NCBI GenBank assembly: GCA_002482885.1
Contig: DLGW01000026.1
Location: 40,042-104,041 of the forward strand
Length of the DNA: 64,000 bases
Reading direction: 5' to 3'
From: Flavobacteriaceae bacterium UBA7684
GTDB lineage: Bacteria; Bacteroidota; Bacteroidia; Flavobacteriales; Flavobacteriaceae
The notes under the pieces were generated by a model. It saw only the letters and a program-made list of their open reading frames with translations, was not told where the DNA came from and did not search any database. The position numbers and the translations under genes were made by a program. Below, piece after piece: positions 34,096 through 42,491 of this stretch (position 1 is its first letter; the number at the start of each line of letters is the position of its first letter).

Positions 34096-37014
34096 TTATT
34101 CTTTTATGATGGCTTCTGTTATAATTTCCTGAATATCAGACCTTACATTTTCTTTAGCCAAACGATTATTTTCGGCTGATGGATAGGTTCTGTTAGATAA
34201 GAAAACATATACTATTTCAGTTTCTGGATCTACCCAAGCAAACGTTCCTGTAAATCCTGAATGTCCAAAACTGGTTAAAGACACACAATCACAAGTGGGG
34301 CCTGATTTTCCTTTTACGGGTTTATCAAAACCAAGTCCTCGGCGATTATCTTCTTTACAATAATGACAAGTATTAAACAAATCAAAGGTTTTTTCCGAGA
34401 AAAATCGATGTCCACCGTATTCCCCTTTTTGCAAATACATTTGCATGATTTTAGCCACATCTAAACTGTTGGAAAATAATCCTGCGTGTCCGCCTACTCC
34501 ACCTTCCATAGCAGCTCCCATATCGTGTACATAACCTTGAACTCTTTGATATCTAAAATAATTATCTTCTTCTGTTGGAGGAATTACTTTTTTATCGAAT
34601 TGAGTTAATGGATTGTATAAAGTTCTGGAAGCGCCCAAAGGTTTATAAAACTGATTTTTACTTAAAATATCTAAGCGATTGTTATGTTTTTCAAAATAAT
34701 AATTGAATATAATAAACGGTAAATCACTGTATTTGTACTTCTTTTTAGGCAACAATTCACTTTTAGCAATGGTTTGCATCATGGTGTCTTTGTAAGTTGC
34801 AGTTATAAATAAACTGTCGGCAACTTGTAAAGGAAATTCGTGTGAAAAAACTTTTCGGTAATATTTATCACTGGGTTTATTCAACGAATCTAAAGTAGAT
34901 TTATAAAATGGAATCCAAGCAGGCAAACCCGCATGATGTGACAACATTTCTTTTATAGTGATTGGTCTTTTATTACTTTGAGCAAAAATATCAGGCAATA
35001 AAGAACCAAGTGGTGTGTCCAACGAAAAGTCTCCTTTTTCGACTTTTTGCATCACGTTGGGTAAAGTAGATAATATTTTTGTTAGCGAGGCTAAATCATA
35101 AATATCTGAATTTTTAACTGGTGTAGTTTTTTCAAAAGTGTGATGTCCGAAGGATTTGTTGTAAATCACCTGTCCTTTACGGGCTACCAAAATTTGCATG
35201 CCAGGGGTAATTCCTTTTTCAATGACTTCATTTGCTTTCACATCAATCTTAGCCAAAACTTTAGAACTCATTCCTACTCTTTCTGGAATATTAAATCCTA
35301 AACGAGATATTTTTTTAGTATTCAACCCATCACCCACCGCAAATAATTTATCTACAGAAACAGGTAGTTTTCCTTTTGCTCCTACAGCTCCAAAAATCGT
35401 TTGTGCCGATGTATTTTGAGCAATTGTATTATTTTGATAAGATACTATAATTGCTTTTATTTTATCTACTGATTTTAAAGAGGCTAAAGCATAAGGTCTT
35501 ACAAAAAAATCTAGAATAACTTCGTTTTGACTGGCTACTTCGTTAATTAATTTAATTTCAGACTCTTTTAAATCGTGATTTCTCCATGCATGTGAGTCTG
35601 ATTTATGATAACCTATAATGACTTTGGTGTAGTCCTTTAATTTTAATTTTAGGGTATCTAAATTTGTTTCTTGTATAACATCTACTTGGGTGTAATTTTG
35701 TAAAGAACTCACAAAAGTTTCATTAACATCTTCTCCGATTTTTACGTAGGCAATTTTTTCGTTTTCAAGTGCTTTGATGGGCAAAATATGGTCTTCGTTT
35801 TTTAATACGGTAAGGCTATTTTCGTACAATTCGTAATTCAACAAATCGGTTTCAAAAGTATTTAAGTCCTGATGTAAATTTTGTAAATCAATAGGTTGAT
35901 AATGATTTAATCCTGCTCTGTATTTATGAGCTAATATTTTTTTTACAGAATGAGCCAATCTATCATCGGATAAATAAGCTCTATCGTATGCCTCGCAAAA
36001 TTTTTCAATAGCTAAGGGAATGTCCTCGGCAAACAGCAACACATCGTTACCCGCCATAAATGCATCTACATTAATTTCCCCAGGTAATCTAGAATTACTA
36101 GCTCCTTTCATATTTAAAGCATCTGTAAAGATTAAACCTTTAAAATGCATTTGTTCTTTTAAAATTTCAGTAACCACATGATACGATAAAGAGGTTGGTT
36201 GCCCTGGTTCACATTCCAATCCTGGAACTTCTAAATGCGCTACCATAATACTGGCTAATCCTTCTTTAATTAATTTTTTATACGGATATAGTTCTACATC
36301 GTGAACTCGTTCTTCGTCGAATTTCACAAATGGCAAAGTATGATGCGAATCCGTTTCGGTGTCACCATGACCTGGAAAATGTTTACCCGTAGCGAAAATT
36401 CCTTCGTTTTGTAAACCTTTCATGTACGCCAAAGCATGTTCAGTTACTCGTTTTTTATCTTCTCCGAAAGAACGATTTCCAATAATGGGATTTTTAAAAT
36501 TGGTATTGATATCTAATACTGGAGCAAAGTTGAAATGAATACCCATTCTTCGGTTTTCTCTTCCCATTTGAGCGCCTAATTTTTCTAACAATTTAACATC
36601 CTGAATAGCACCTAAAGTCATATTCCACGGATATTTATACGTAGAATCTAAGCGCATGCTTAATCCCCATTCGGCATCAATTCCAATAAATAAAGGCACA
36701 TTGGATTTAGACTGGTAGCGATTGGTTAATTTGGCTTGTCTTACAGGACCTCCTTGAAAAAAGATTAAACCGCCAATATGATAATCGGTAATTAATTTAT
36801 CTATGGACTTTACGTGTGTGGAATCTTTATTGGAATAAGCAGCTACCATAAATAACTGTCCTACTCGTTCGTAAAAAGACATTTGATTGTATATGCTATC
36901 CACCCATTTGGTTTCTGCATTTTTATATTCTGCCGCAGGCGACTTTTTAAATTGCGAAAAAATGGACGTAGAACTCATAAGTCCTACAATCAATATTAAT
37001 AAAATTCTATTCAT
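34096..37014 (-). CDS. Glycoside hydrolase family 3 (NagZ-type) fused to a serine hydrolase domain
   Basis: A 972-residue exported protein (signal MNRILLILIVGLMSSTSIFS). Residues about 35-370 form a GH3 N-terminal domain with KHFPGHGDTETDSHHTLP, the NagZ catalytic-loop signature of beta-N-acetylglucosaminidases. A GH3 middle domain follows, then from about 600 a beta-lactamase-like domain with SLTK (Ser-x-x-Lys), YSD and HSG. It probably trims peptidoglycan sugars and peptides in the periplasm. I start at Met 37014: the upstream in-frame ATG at 37080 lies within the preceding gene and before the signal peptide. Confidence 0.9.
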   Translation of the reverse strand: MNRILLILIVGLMSSTSIFSQFKKSPAAEYKNAETKWVDSIYNQMSFYERVGQLFMVAAYSNKDSTHVKSIDKLITDYHIGGLIFFQGGPVRQAKLTNRYQSKSNVPLFIGIDAEWGLSMRLDSTYKYPWNMTLGAIQDVKLLEKLGAQMGRENRRMGIHFNFAPVLDINTNFKNPIIGNRSFGEDKKRVTEHALAYMKGLQNEGIFATGKHFPGHGDTETDSHHTLPFVKFDEERVHDVELYPYKKLIKEGLASIMVAHLEVPGLECEPGQPTSLSYHVVTEILKEQMHFKGLIFTDALNMKGASNSRLPGEINVDAFMAGNDVLLFAEDIPLAIEKFCEAYDRAYLSDDRLAHSVKKILAHKYRAGLNHYQPIDLQNLHQDLNTFETDLLNYELYENSLTVLKNEDHILPIKALENEKIAYVKIGEDVNETFVSSLQNYTQVDVIQETNLDTLKLKLKDYTKVIIGYHKSDSHAWRNHDLKESEIKLINEVASQNEVILDFFVRPYALASLKSVDKIKAIIVSYQNNTIAQNTSAQTIFGAVGAKGKLPVSVDKLFAVGDGLNTKKISRLGFNIPERVGMSSKVLAKIDVKANEVIEKGITPGMQILVARKGQVIYNKSFGHHTFEKTTPVKNSDIYDLASLTKILSTLPNVMQKVEKGDFSLDTPLGSLLPDIFAQSNKRPITIKEMLSHHAGLPAWIPFYKSTLDSLNKPSDKYYRKVFSHEFPLQVADSLFITATYKDTMMQTIAKSELLPKKKYKYSDLPFIIFNYYFEKHNNRLDILSKNQFYKPLGASRTLYNPLTQFDKKVIPPTEEDNYFRYQRVQGYVHDMGAAMEGGVGGHAGLFSNSLDVAKIMQMYLQKGEYGGHRFFSEKTFDLFNTCHYCKEDNRRGLGFDKPVKGKSGPTCDCVSLTSFGHSGFTGTFAWVDPETEIVYVFLSNRTYPSAENNRLAKENVRSDIQEIITEAIIKE

Positions 37015-37027
37015 AAGTATGTACTGC

Positions 37028-37516
37028 CTAAAAAAATCTTTTATGCCAACTTTCGGCAGCAGGAACTTCCCAATATTCACGCCATTCTCCTAGATTATTC
37101 ACCAAATTGTTAAATACAATAGTTTTTTCGGAAACAGCTTTTTCTTTAGCCATTTTTTTAAAATCAGCCAACGATTTATGCGATACGAATTCTCCTAGTT
37201 TAAAGGTTACGTTTAATTTATCTAATAAATCTACTTGAAATTCTTTTTCAATTTCTTGAATCATTACTACCGAAGCATCTATAGAACAACCTGTTACGTG
37301 CTGGTTTCCTTCTGTTTCGTCAACGGCTAAAACAATAAATCTACTGTATGGTATAGTGTATGAAGTCATTAAAGGTTTTCCGTGTGCCGCCCACTGCTGG
37401 GTAAAATCAGTTAATTTTTGATGTAATGATTCTATTTCGGTATCCGAAAATTTTCTGTTACATGGGTAAATCCAAATTCTGGATTCATCGGGCATATTTT
37501 CTAAAGGAACTAACAT
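37028..37516 (-). CDS. Conserved flavobacterial protein, function unknown
   Basis: 162 residues without signal peptide or membrane segment. It opens MLVPLENMPDESRIWIYPCN and contains HGKPLMTSYTIPYSRFIVLA and GCSIDASVVMIQEIEKEF. Homologues in databases are often called ABC transporter ATPase, but no Walker A or ABC signature is present, so that label seems wrong. It lies between an Fe-S protein gene (25 bases upstream) and the GH3 fusion gene (13 bases downstream) and is probably co-transcribed with them. Confidence 0.75.
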   Translation of the reverse strand: MLVPLENMPDESRIWIYPCNRKFSDTEIESLHQKLTDFTQQWAAHGKPLMTSYTIPYSRFIVLAVDETEGNQHVTGCSIDASVVMIQEIEKEFQVDLLDKLNVTFKLGEFVSHKSLADFKKMAKEKAVSEKTIVFNNLVNNLGEWREYWEVPAAESWHKRFF

Positions 37517-37541
37517 GAGTTAATTTTGTTTTGTTGGTAGA

Positions 37542-38333
37542 TTATAAATCATTGGCATTAGCAATCAATTCAGCAATATCTAAAACCTGAACTTGATTTT
37601 CTTTTGCTGCACTTTTAACTCCATCGGTTAGCATGGTATTACAAAAAGGACAACCTGCAGCGATAATTTCAGCTTGGGTTCCTATGGCTTCTTCAGTTCT
37701 TTCAATATTAATTTCTTTATCGCCTTTTTCCGCTTCTTTAAACATTTGAGCTCCACCTGCACCACAACATAAACCGTTGGTTTTACAACGCTTCATTTCT
37801 ACCAATTCTGCGTCTAATTTTTCTATTAAATCTCGCGGAGCTTCGTAAACATTGTTGGCTCTACCTAAATAACAAGGGTCGTGAAAAGTAATTTTTTTCC
37901 CTTTAAAGTTTCCTCCTTGAATTTTTAATCTTCCTTCGTCTAACAAAGATTTTAAAAATTGAGTATGATGAACTACTTCATAATTTCCTCCTAAAGATGG
38001 ATATTCATTTTTAAGGGTATTAAAACAATGCGGACAAGCGGTAACAATTTTTTTTACTTCATAAGAATTCAAAACTTCTATATTGGTCATAGCCTGCATC
38101 TGAAATAAAAACTCGTTTCCCGATCTTTTGGCAGGGTCACCCGTGCAACTTTCTTCCGTGCCTAACACGGCAAAAGAAACTTGTGCACTGTTTAATAACT
38201 TAACAAATGCTTTGGTTATTTTTTTGGCTCTTTCATCAAAACTTCCGGCACAGCCTACCCAAAAAACCACCTCGGGCTCTATTCCTGAAGCCAACATTTC
38301 AGACAAGGTAGGAACTTTTAAACGCTCTTGCAT
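37542..38333 (-). CDS. CCG-domain Fe-S oxidoreductase subunit (HdrB/LutA-like)
   Basis: The 263-residue protein has two cysteine-rich CCG domains: VGCAGSFDERAKKITKAFV...CTGDPAKR and CPHCFNTLKNEYP in the first, then HDPCYLGR, CKTNGLCCGAGG and AGCPFCNTML in the second. Such domains bind a non-cubane or linear Fe-S cluster and move electrons with an HdrC-like partner. The partner is encoded two genes upstream (38884-40206). A terminator-like hairpin lies before this gene, so its expression may be partly separate. Confidence 0.87.
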   Translation of the reverse strand: MQERLKVPTLSEMLASGIEPEVVFWVGCAGSFDERAKKITKAFVKLLNSAQVSFAVLGTEESCTGDPAKRSGNEFLFQMQAMTNIEVLNSYEVKKIVTACPHCFNTLKNEYPSLGGNYEVVHHTQFLKSLLDEGRLKIQGGNFKGKKITFHDPCYLGRANNVYEAPRDLIEKLDAELVEMKRCKTNGLCCGAGGAQMFKEAEKGDKEINIERTEEAIGTQAEIIAAGCPFCNTMLTDGVKSAAKENQVQVLDIAELIANANDL

Positions 38334-38366
38334 GCTAATTATGAATTGAATTGTTTTTATAGTATG

Positions 38367-38398
38367 AAAAAACCAATCAATAGTTGATTGGTTTTTTT
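38367..38398 (-). terminator. Intrinsic terminator after the HAD-like gene
   Basis: Perfect 14-bp stem AAAAAACCAATCAA / TTGATTGGTTTTTT around a 3-base loop, with T runs on both strands. On the minus strand it ends transcripts from the HAD gene before the CCG-domain gene. Confidence 0.75.
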
Positions 38399-38409
38399 AA
38401 GTTTATTAA

Positions 38410-38856
38410 CTAATCGTGCTGACCGTCGTCAAACACTTGAATAGTAACATCTTTGTTAATCAAGTCTGTAAATTTACCTCTGTAACGGGTTGCTTTTACT
38501 AAGTGGTTATCAATCCAGTGATAGTTTCCTCCTCTTGGTTTACCCATAACCATTCCATGATATTTAAATCCGTGTTTGTCTAACCATTCTTCGGTTACTT
38601 TACGGTGATCTTCTGTTCTTGAAGTAAAAAAGAAAATAACATGTCCTTCATCGTACCATTTGTTTAACGTTTCTAACGCATCTGGATATAATTCAGCCGT
38701 TGCCATACGTTCTGGTTCCTCGTTAGGAATATCATCACATATAGTTCCGTCAATGTCGATTAAGTAGTTTTTAATATGAGCAGGAAGAACTGGGCTAATA
38801 TGCTCTCCGTTTTCAATTTTTTCTTCCAGCTTAATGTTCAAATTTTCATTTTTCAT
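38410..38856 (-). CDS. HAD-like phosphatase-type protein
   Basis: A 148-residue protein with the HAD motif I YLIDIDGTICDD (about residues 31-42), motif II FFFTSRTEDHRK and motif III K...FDDGQHD near the C-terminus. There is no cap domain. Related proteins are sometimes called phosphoheptose isomerase, for which I see no evidence. It is 27 bases downstream of the membrane Fe-S gene and probably co-transcribed; the substrate is unknown. Confidence 0.75.
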   Translation of the reverse strand: MKNENLNIKLEEKIENGEHISPVLPAHIKNYLIDIDGTICDDIPNEEPERMATAELYPDALETLNKWYDEGHVIFFFTSRTEDHRKVTEEWLDKHGFKYHGMVMGKPRGGNYHWIDNHLVKATRYRGKFTDLINKDVTIQVFDDGQHD

Positions 38857-38883
38857 AATAGAGAATTGTTGATTTATTTTTAA

Positions 38884-40206
38884 TTATAAGAGTTCGTTTT
38901 TCCAATTTAAGCGATCCATTTGGTTGTAAGGCCAAGGCGCGCCATTGTTTTCTATATTGGTCATCATGCCATTTAATTCTGTTGGCGCAGCGCTTTGTTC
39001 CATTACTAAATACCTACGCATATCTAAAATAATAGACAATGGACTGATATTTACAGGACATTCTTCTACACAAGCGTTACAAGTGGTACAAGCCCACAAT
39101 TCTTCTGGGCTGATGTAATCGTTTAATAAAGCTTTATTGTCGTTTACAAAAGTTCCTTGATTTGAATCTATATTTTTTCCAACTTCTTCCAAACGATCAC
39201 GAGTATCCATCATGATTTTTCTTGGAGATAATTTTTTACCAGTTTGATTGGCCGGACATACCGAGGTACATCTACCACATTCAGTACAGGTATAAGCATT
39301 TAACAGTTGAACTTTATTTAAATCAAATACGTCGCTAGCGCCAAATTTAGCAGGTGCTTCAGTTTCTGCTGAAGCCGCAAAAGCCATATTAGGATCTAGC
39401 ATTAATTTTACCTCTTTAGTAACGGATTCCAAATTATCCATCTTACCCTTTGCATTTAAGTCCGCATAATAAGTATTTGGAAAAGCTAATAAAATGTGTA
39501 AATGTTTAGAATAATATAAATAATTTAAGAATACTAAAATTCCTACAATGTGTAACCACCAGCTCACGCGTTCGATTAAAGCGACGGTCTGAAAATCCAT
39601 TCCATCAAAAATGGGTTGAATAAATTGTGATATGGGCGCGGTAAAGGAAACGTTATAGTGGTCGTAATTATTGATATTCAAATGCAAGTCGGACGCGTTC
39701 ATTACTAAAAACAAAGTCATCAATGCCATTTCAAAATACAAAATGTTATTAGCATCTTGTTTTGCCCAACCTTTTAAATCTGCACTTAAAAATCTTTTAA
39801 TGTTAGATAAATTTCTTCGGAACCAAAAAATGATTACCGAAATCAACACCAAAAAAGCCAATATTTCAAAAGAACCTATAACTACTTGGTAAAAACCTCC
39901 CATAATAGACAACACTCTATGGGTTCCAAACAATCCATCAATAACTATTTCTAATAATTCTATGTTGATTAAAATAAATCCTACATAAACAACTATGTGT
40001 AAAATTCCCGCCAAAGGTCTTTTTACCATTTTGGATTGTCCTAAGGCTATCATCGCCATATTTTTCCATCTTAAGGAAGAATTATCAGAACGATCAATGT
40101 ATTTTCCTAGGTTAATGTTGCGTATGATTTTTTTACAGTTACGAACAAAAAATCCGAAACCACCTATTAAAATAATCGCAAAAACAATGTTATCAATATA
40201 TTCCAT
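38884..40206 (-). CDS. Membrane Fe-S electron-transfer protein (HdrC/NarI-like fusion)
   Basis: The 440-residue protein has five or six transmembrane helices in residues 1-250, a cytochrome b-like module as in NarI/HdrE. A cytoplasmic domain with two [4Fe-4S] motifs follows: CTECGRCTSVCPANQ and CTTCNACVEECPVNI. With the CCG-domain protein two genes downstream it would form an HdrBC-like membrane complex passing electrons to or from quinone. The donor is unknown. Confidence 0.88.
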   Translation of the reverse strand: MEYIDNIVFAIILIGGFGFFVRNCKKIIRNINLGKYIDRSDNSSLRWKNMAMIALGQSKMVKRPLAGILHIVVYVGFILINIELLEIVIDGLFGTHRVLSIMGGFYQVVIGSFEILAFLVLISVIIFWFRRNLSNIKRFLSADLKGWAKQDANNILYFEMALMTLFLVMNASDLHLNINNYDHYNVSFTAPISQFIQPIFDGMDFQTVALIERVSWWLHIVGILVFLNYLYYSKHLHILLAFPNTYYADLNAKGKMDNLESVTKEVKLMLDPNMAFAASAETEAPAKFGASDVFDLNKVQLLNAYTCTECGRCTSVCPANQTGKKLSPRKIMMDTRDRLEEVGKNIDSNQGTFVNDNKALLNDYISPEELWACTTCNACVEECPVNISPLSIILDMRRYLVMEQSAAPTELNGMMTNIENNGAPWPYNQMDRLNWKNELL

Positions 40207-40214
40207 TTAAACCT

Positions 40215-41168
40215 TTATTTAGGAGCTACATTGGAACCCTCGTAAGGTTTTGGCTTTTTTCCAAATAAAGAAAAATGCACATACCTTTTAGGATTATTTT
40301 TCATATCAGCTAGCAATAATTCCAATTCTTTTGAAGCTCCCGAAAGATTATTGTATAAAGCATCATCTTTTAACAACTTACCTGCACTACCCTTACCCGA
40401 CTCTAAATCTTTCATCATTTTTTCGGTAGTTGCCAAAGTATTTTCTAATGATTTTATAGTTTTTCCAATATTAGCCTTAGCTAAAGTATCTGATAATTTT
40501 GAAAAATTAGCTGTAGTCTTATCTATATTCTTTATGGTATTATCTATTTTAGCTTTATTGTCTACTAATAAATCATCGGCATTTTTAGCCATCGCTTTAA
40601 TATGAGACAAGGTTTCTGTTAAAGAAGCTAAAGATTTAGAGATTTCTTCTCTGTTTTTTTGATTCAATATTTTATTGATGTTTTTAATCAAACTATCGGC
40701 ACTCACGGTGGCAGATTCTATTTTTTGTTCCAGTGGGAATAATTTTTCTGCTACCATTTCGGTTAAACCAGCTACTTTACCCGATTGTAAAGTATCTCCT
40801 GTTTTTAACAGTGCCTTATTTTTAAAATCTGGAACAATCGCTATTTGTTTTCCTCCGATTAATCCTGGCTCGTAAATTTTAGCAATACTTCCTTTAGAAA
40901 TTGGAAAATCTGAATCGATTTGCATCGTAACCAATAATTTTCCCTGATGATTTAAAAACGTGATATCTTCAATGTTTCCAATAGTTAAACCATTTAATGT
41001 GACTGCAGACTTAGGTAACAAACCGTCTACATTATCATACACTACATATATGGTTTTTCCTGATTGAAAAAGATCTTTAGATTTTAAAAAACTATACCCC
41101 CAAATAAATAAGAATATGGAGGATAAAACTAAAATAGCGGTTTTAATTTCTCTGTTTTTATTTTTCAA
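40215..41168 (-). CDS. MlaD/MCE-domain protein
   Basis: 317 residues: a single N-terminal membrane anchor (TAILVLSSIFLFIWGYSFL), an MCE domain at about 37-115 (YVVYDNVDGLLPKSAVTLNG, KIYEPGLIGGKQIAIVPD), then a long coiled-coil region (about 130-275). This is the substrate-binding component of Mla-type phospholipid transport between inner and outer membranes. The permease and ATPase partners are not in this stretch. It lies 8 bases before the Fe-S membrane protein gene and 11 bases after the amidase gene. Confidence 0.9.
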   Translation of the reverse strand: MKNKNREIKTAILVLSSIFLFIWGYSFLKSKDLFQSGKTIYVVYDNVDGLLPKSAVTLNGLTIGNIEDITFLNHQGKLLVTMQIDSDFPISKGSIAKIYEPGLIGGKQIAIVPDFKNKALLKTGDTLQSGKVAGLTEMVAEKLFPLEQKIESATVSADSLIKNINKILNQKNREEISKSLASLTETLSHIKAMAKNADDLLVDNKAKIDNTIKNIDKTTANFSKLSDTLAKANIGKTIKSLENTLATTEKMMKDLESGKGSAGKLLKDDALYNNLSGASKELELLLADMKNNPKRYVHFSLFGKKPKPYEGSNVAPK

Positions 41169-41179
41169 AACTTTATATT

Positions 41180-42361
41180 TTATTGATTGTTGTTGAATGT
41201 TGTAATAAAACTGGATTGATACCCTGCTTCTTTAGCTTTTTTTAATAATTTTTTAGCGATTTCGTAATCATGGGTTTCTCCGTAATAATATTTATATCTA
41301 CCATTTGATTGTGTAACCGAAATACTATCTAATCCCTTAAAGTTAGCCGGTGTATTTTTAATTTTTGATCCCCCTGCAGCAATTTGGATTTTATAAACAA
41401 TTTGTTTGTTTCCTTTTTCTAGGGTTTCTTCCACTGTACTATCTACCTCTTTAGTAATTACTTTTTCGGCATTTTTTTGTTTTTTGGTAATGTCCTTGTT
41501 TTTTGTACTCGTGTTAGAGTTGTTATTTTCAGGCACATTCTTTTCTGTTTTAGGTTGTGGAACTACTGTTTTTTCTGCAAATAATGAAGAATCCACCATG
41601 TACCCTTTTTTATAATTTAAAATAGCCTGAGCTATAGCTGTAGAAATCTTATCTTGTCCTTCTTCTGAATTTAAAAACTTACCCTCTTCATAATTAGATA
41701 TAAAACCTAACTCAGTTAATACGCTAGGCATAAAAGTCCGGTGTAATACCAAAAAAGGAGCTTGTTTTACACCTCTATTTTTTCGACTTAAACCACCCGT
41801 ATATTCATTTTGCAACATACTTGCTAACGCAATACTTTGATCTAAATATTCCTCTTGCAACATGCTTAATCCTATCACAGATTCTATGGAATTAGGATCA
41901 TAACCACCATAATTTAGTTTATAATCGTTCTCTAGGGAAATTACGGCATTCTCTTTTTTAGCAACCTCTAAGTTAGAGGCTACTTTGGTCATACCCATTA
42001 CAAAACTTTCTGTTCCTGAAGCTGGCGATTTTGAAGCGTTACAATGCACCGATAAAAAGAAATTGGCGTCTGCTTTATTAGCAATGGCAGCCCGTTGAAT
42101 TAATTCTACAAAAACATCCTCTTTTCGGGTATAAATCACCTCAATAGAAGGATCTTTTTCTAAAATTTCACCAATTTTTAAAACTACTTTTAAGGCAATG
42201 TTTTTTTCTATGAATTCCCCATAAACAGCACCATAGTCCTTTCCTCCATGTCCTGCATCCAACACTATGGTAAATTTACCCTTACCTTGAGCATAAACAC
42301 AGGTGGATAAAACAAAAAAAAGTAAACCAAGCTTAAACTTAAGCCCTTTAAGTATTTTCAT
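41180..42361 (-). CDS. N-acetylmuramoyl-L-alanine amidase
   Basis: The 393-residue exported enzyme (signal ending FVLSTCVYAQ) has an Amidase_3 domain: VLDAGHGGKDYGAVYG with the first zinc His, a Glu in FIEKN, LSVHCNAS with the second His, and LTELGFISNYEE with the catalytic Glu. A Lys/Asn-rich linker leads to a C-terminal SPOR-like region (YKIQIAAGGSKIKNTPANF), which would target it to division-site peptidoglycan. It heads a leftward operon with MlaD and the Fe-S genes and is divergent from the LptD-like gene. Confidence 0.93.
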   Translation of the reverse strand: MKILKGLKFKLGLLFFVLSTCVYAQGKGKFTIVLDAGHGGKDYGAVYGEFIEKNIALKVVLKIGEILEKDPSIEVIYTRKEDVFVELIQRAAIANKADANFFLSVHCNASKSPASGTESFVMGMTKVASNLEVAKKENAVISLENDYKLNYGGYDPNSIESVIGLSMLQEEYLDQSIALASMLQNEYTGGLSRKNRGVKQAPFLVLHRTFMPSVLTELGFISNYEEGKFLNSEEGQDKISTAIAQAILNYKKGYMVDSSLFAEKTVVPQPKTEKNVPENNNSNTSTKNKDITKKQKNAEKVITKEVDSTVEETLEKGNKQIVYKIQIAAGGSKIKNTPANFKGLDSISVTQSNGRYKYYYGETHDYEIAKKLLKKAKEAGYQSSFITTFNNNQ

Positions 42362-42438
42362 AGTTAATTCTAATGTGCTAGATTATAAATGGTTACACAA
42401 ATAATTTAACCCTATAAATAATCATAAAAAAATAAGCG

Positions 42439-42457
42439 TATTTTTGGCGCAAAAATA
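42439..42457. promoter_or_regulatory. Palindromic divergent promoter between the amidase and LptD-like genes
   Basis: TATTTTTG-GCG-CAAAAATA places two consensus -7 boxes on opposite strands, 3 bases apart and facing each other: plus strand 42439-42446, minus strand 42450-42457. No good -33 is seen on either side. Binding at one would exclude the other. Confidence 0.45.
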
Positions 42458-42491
42458 ATATCATTTTTTTACAAAAGTAGTATTTAAAGCG

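Noticed and set aside
37028..37516. ABC transporter ATPase label for the 162-residue protein
   Set aside because: No Walker A, Walker B or signature motif can be found in the sequence.
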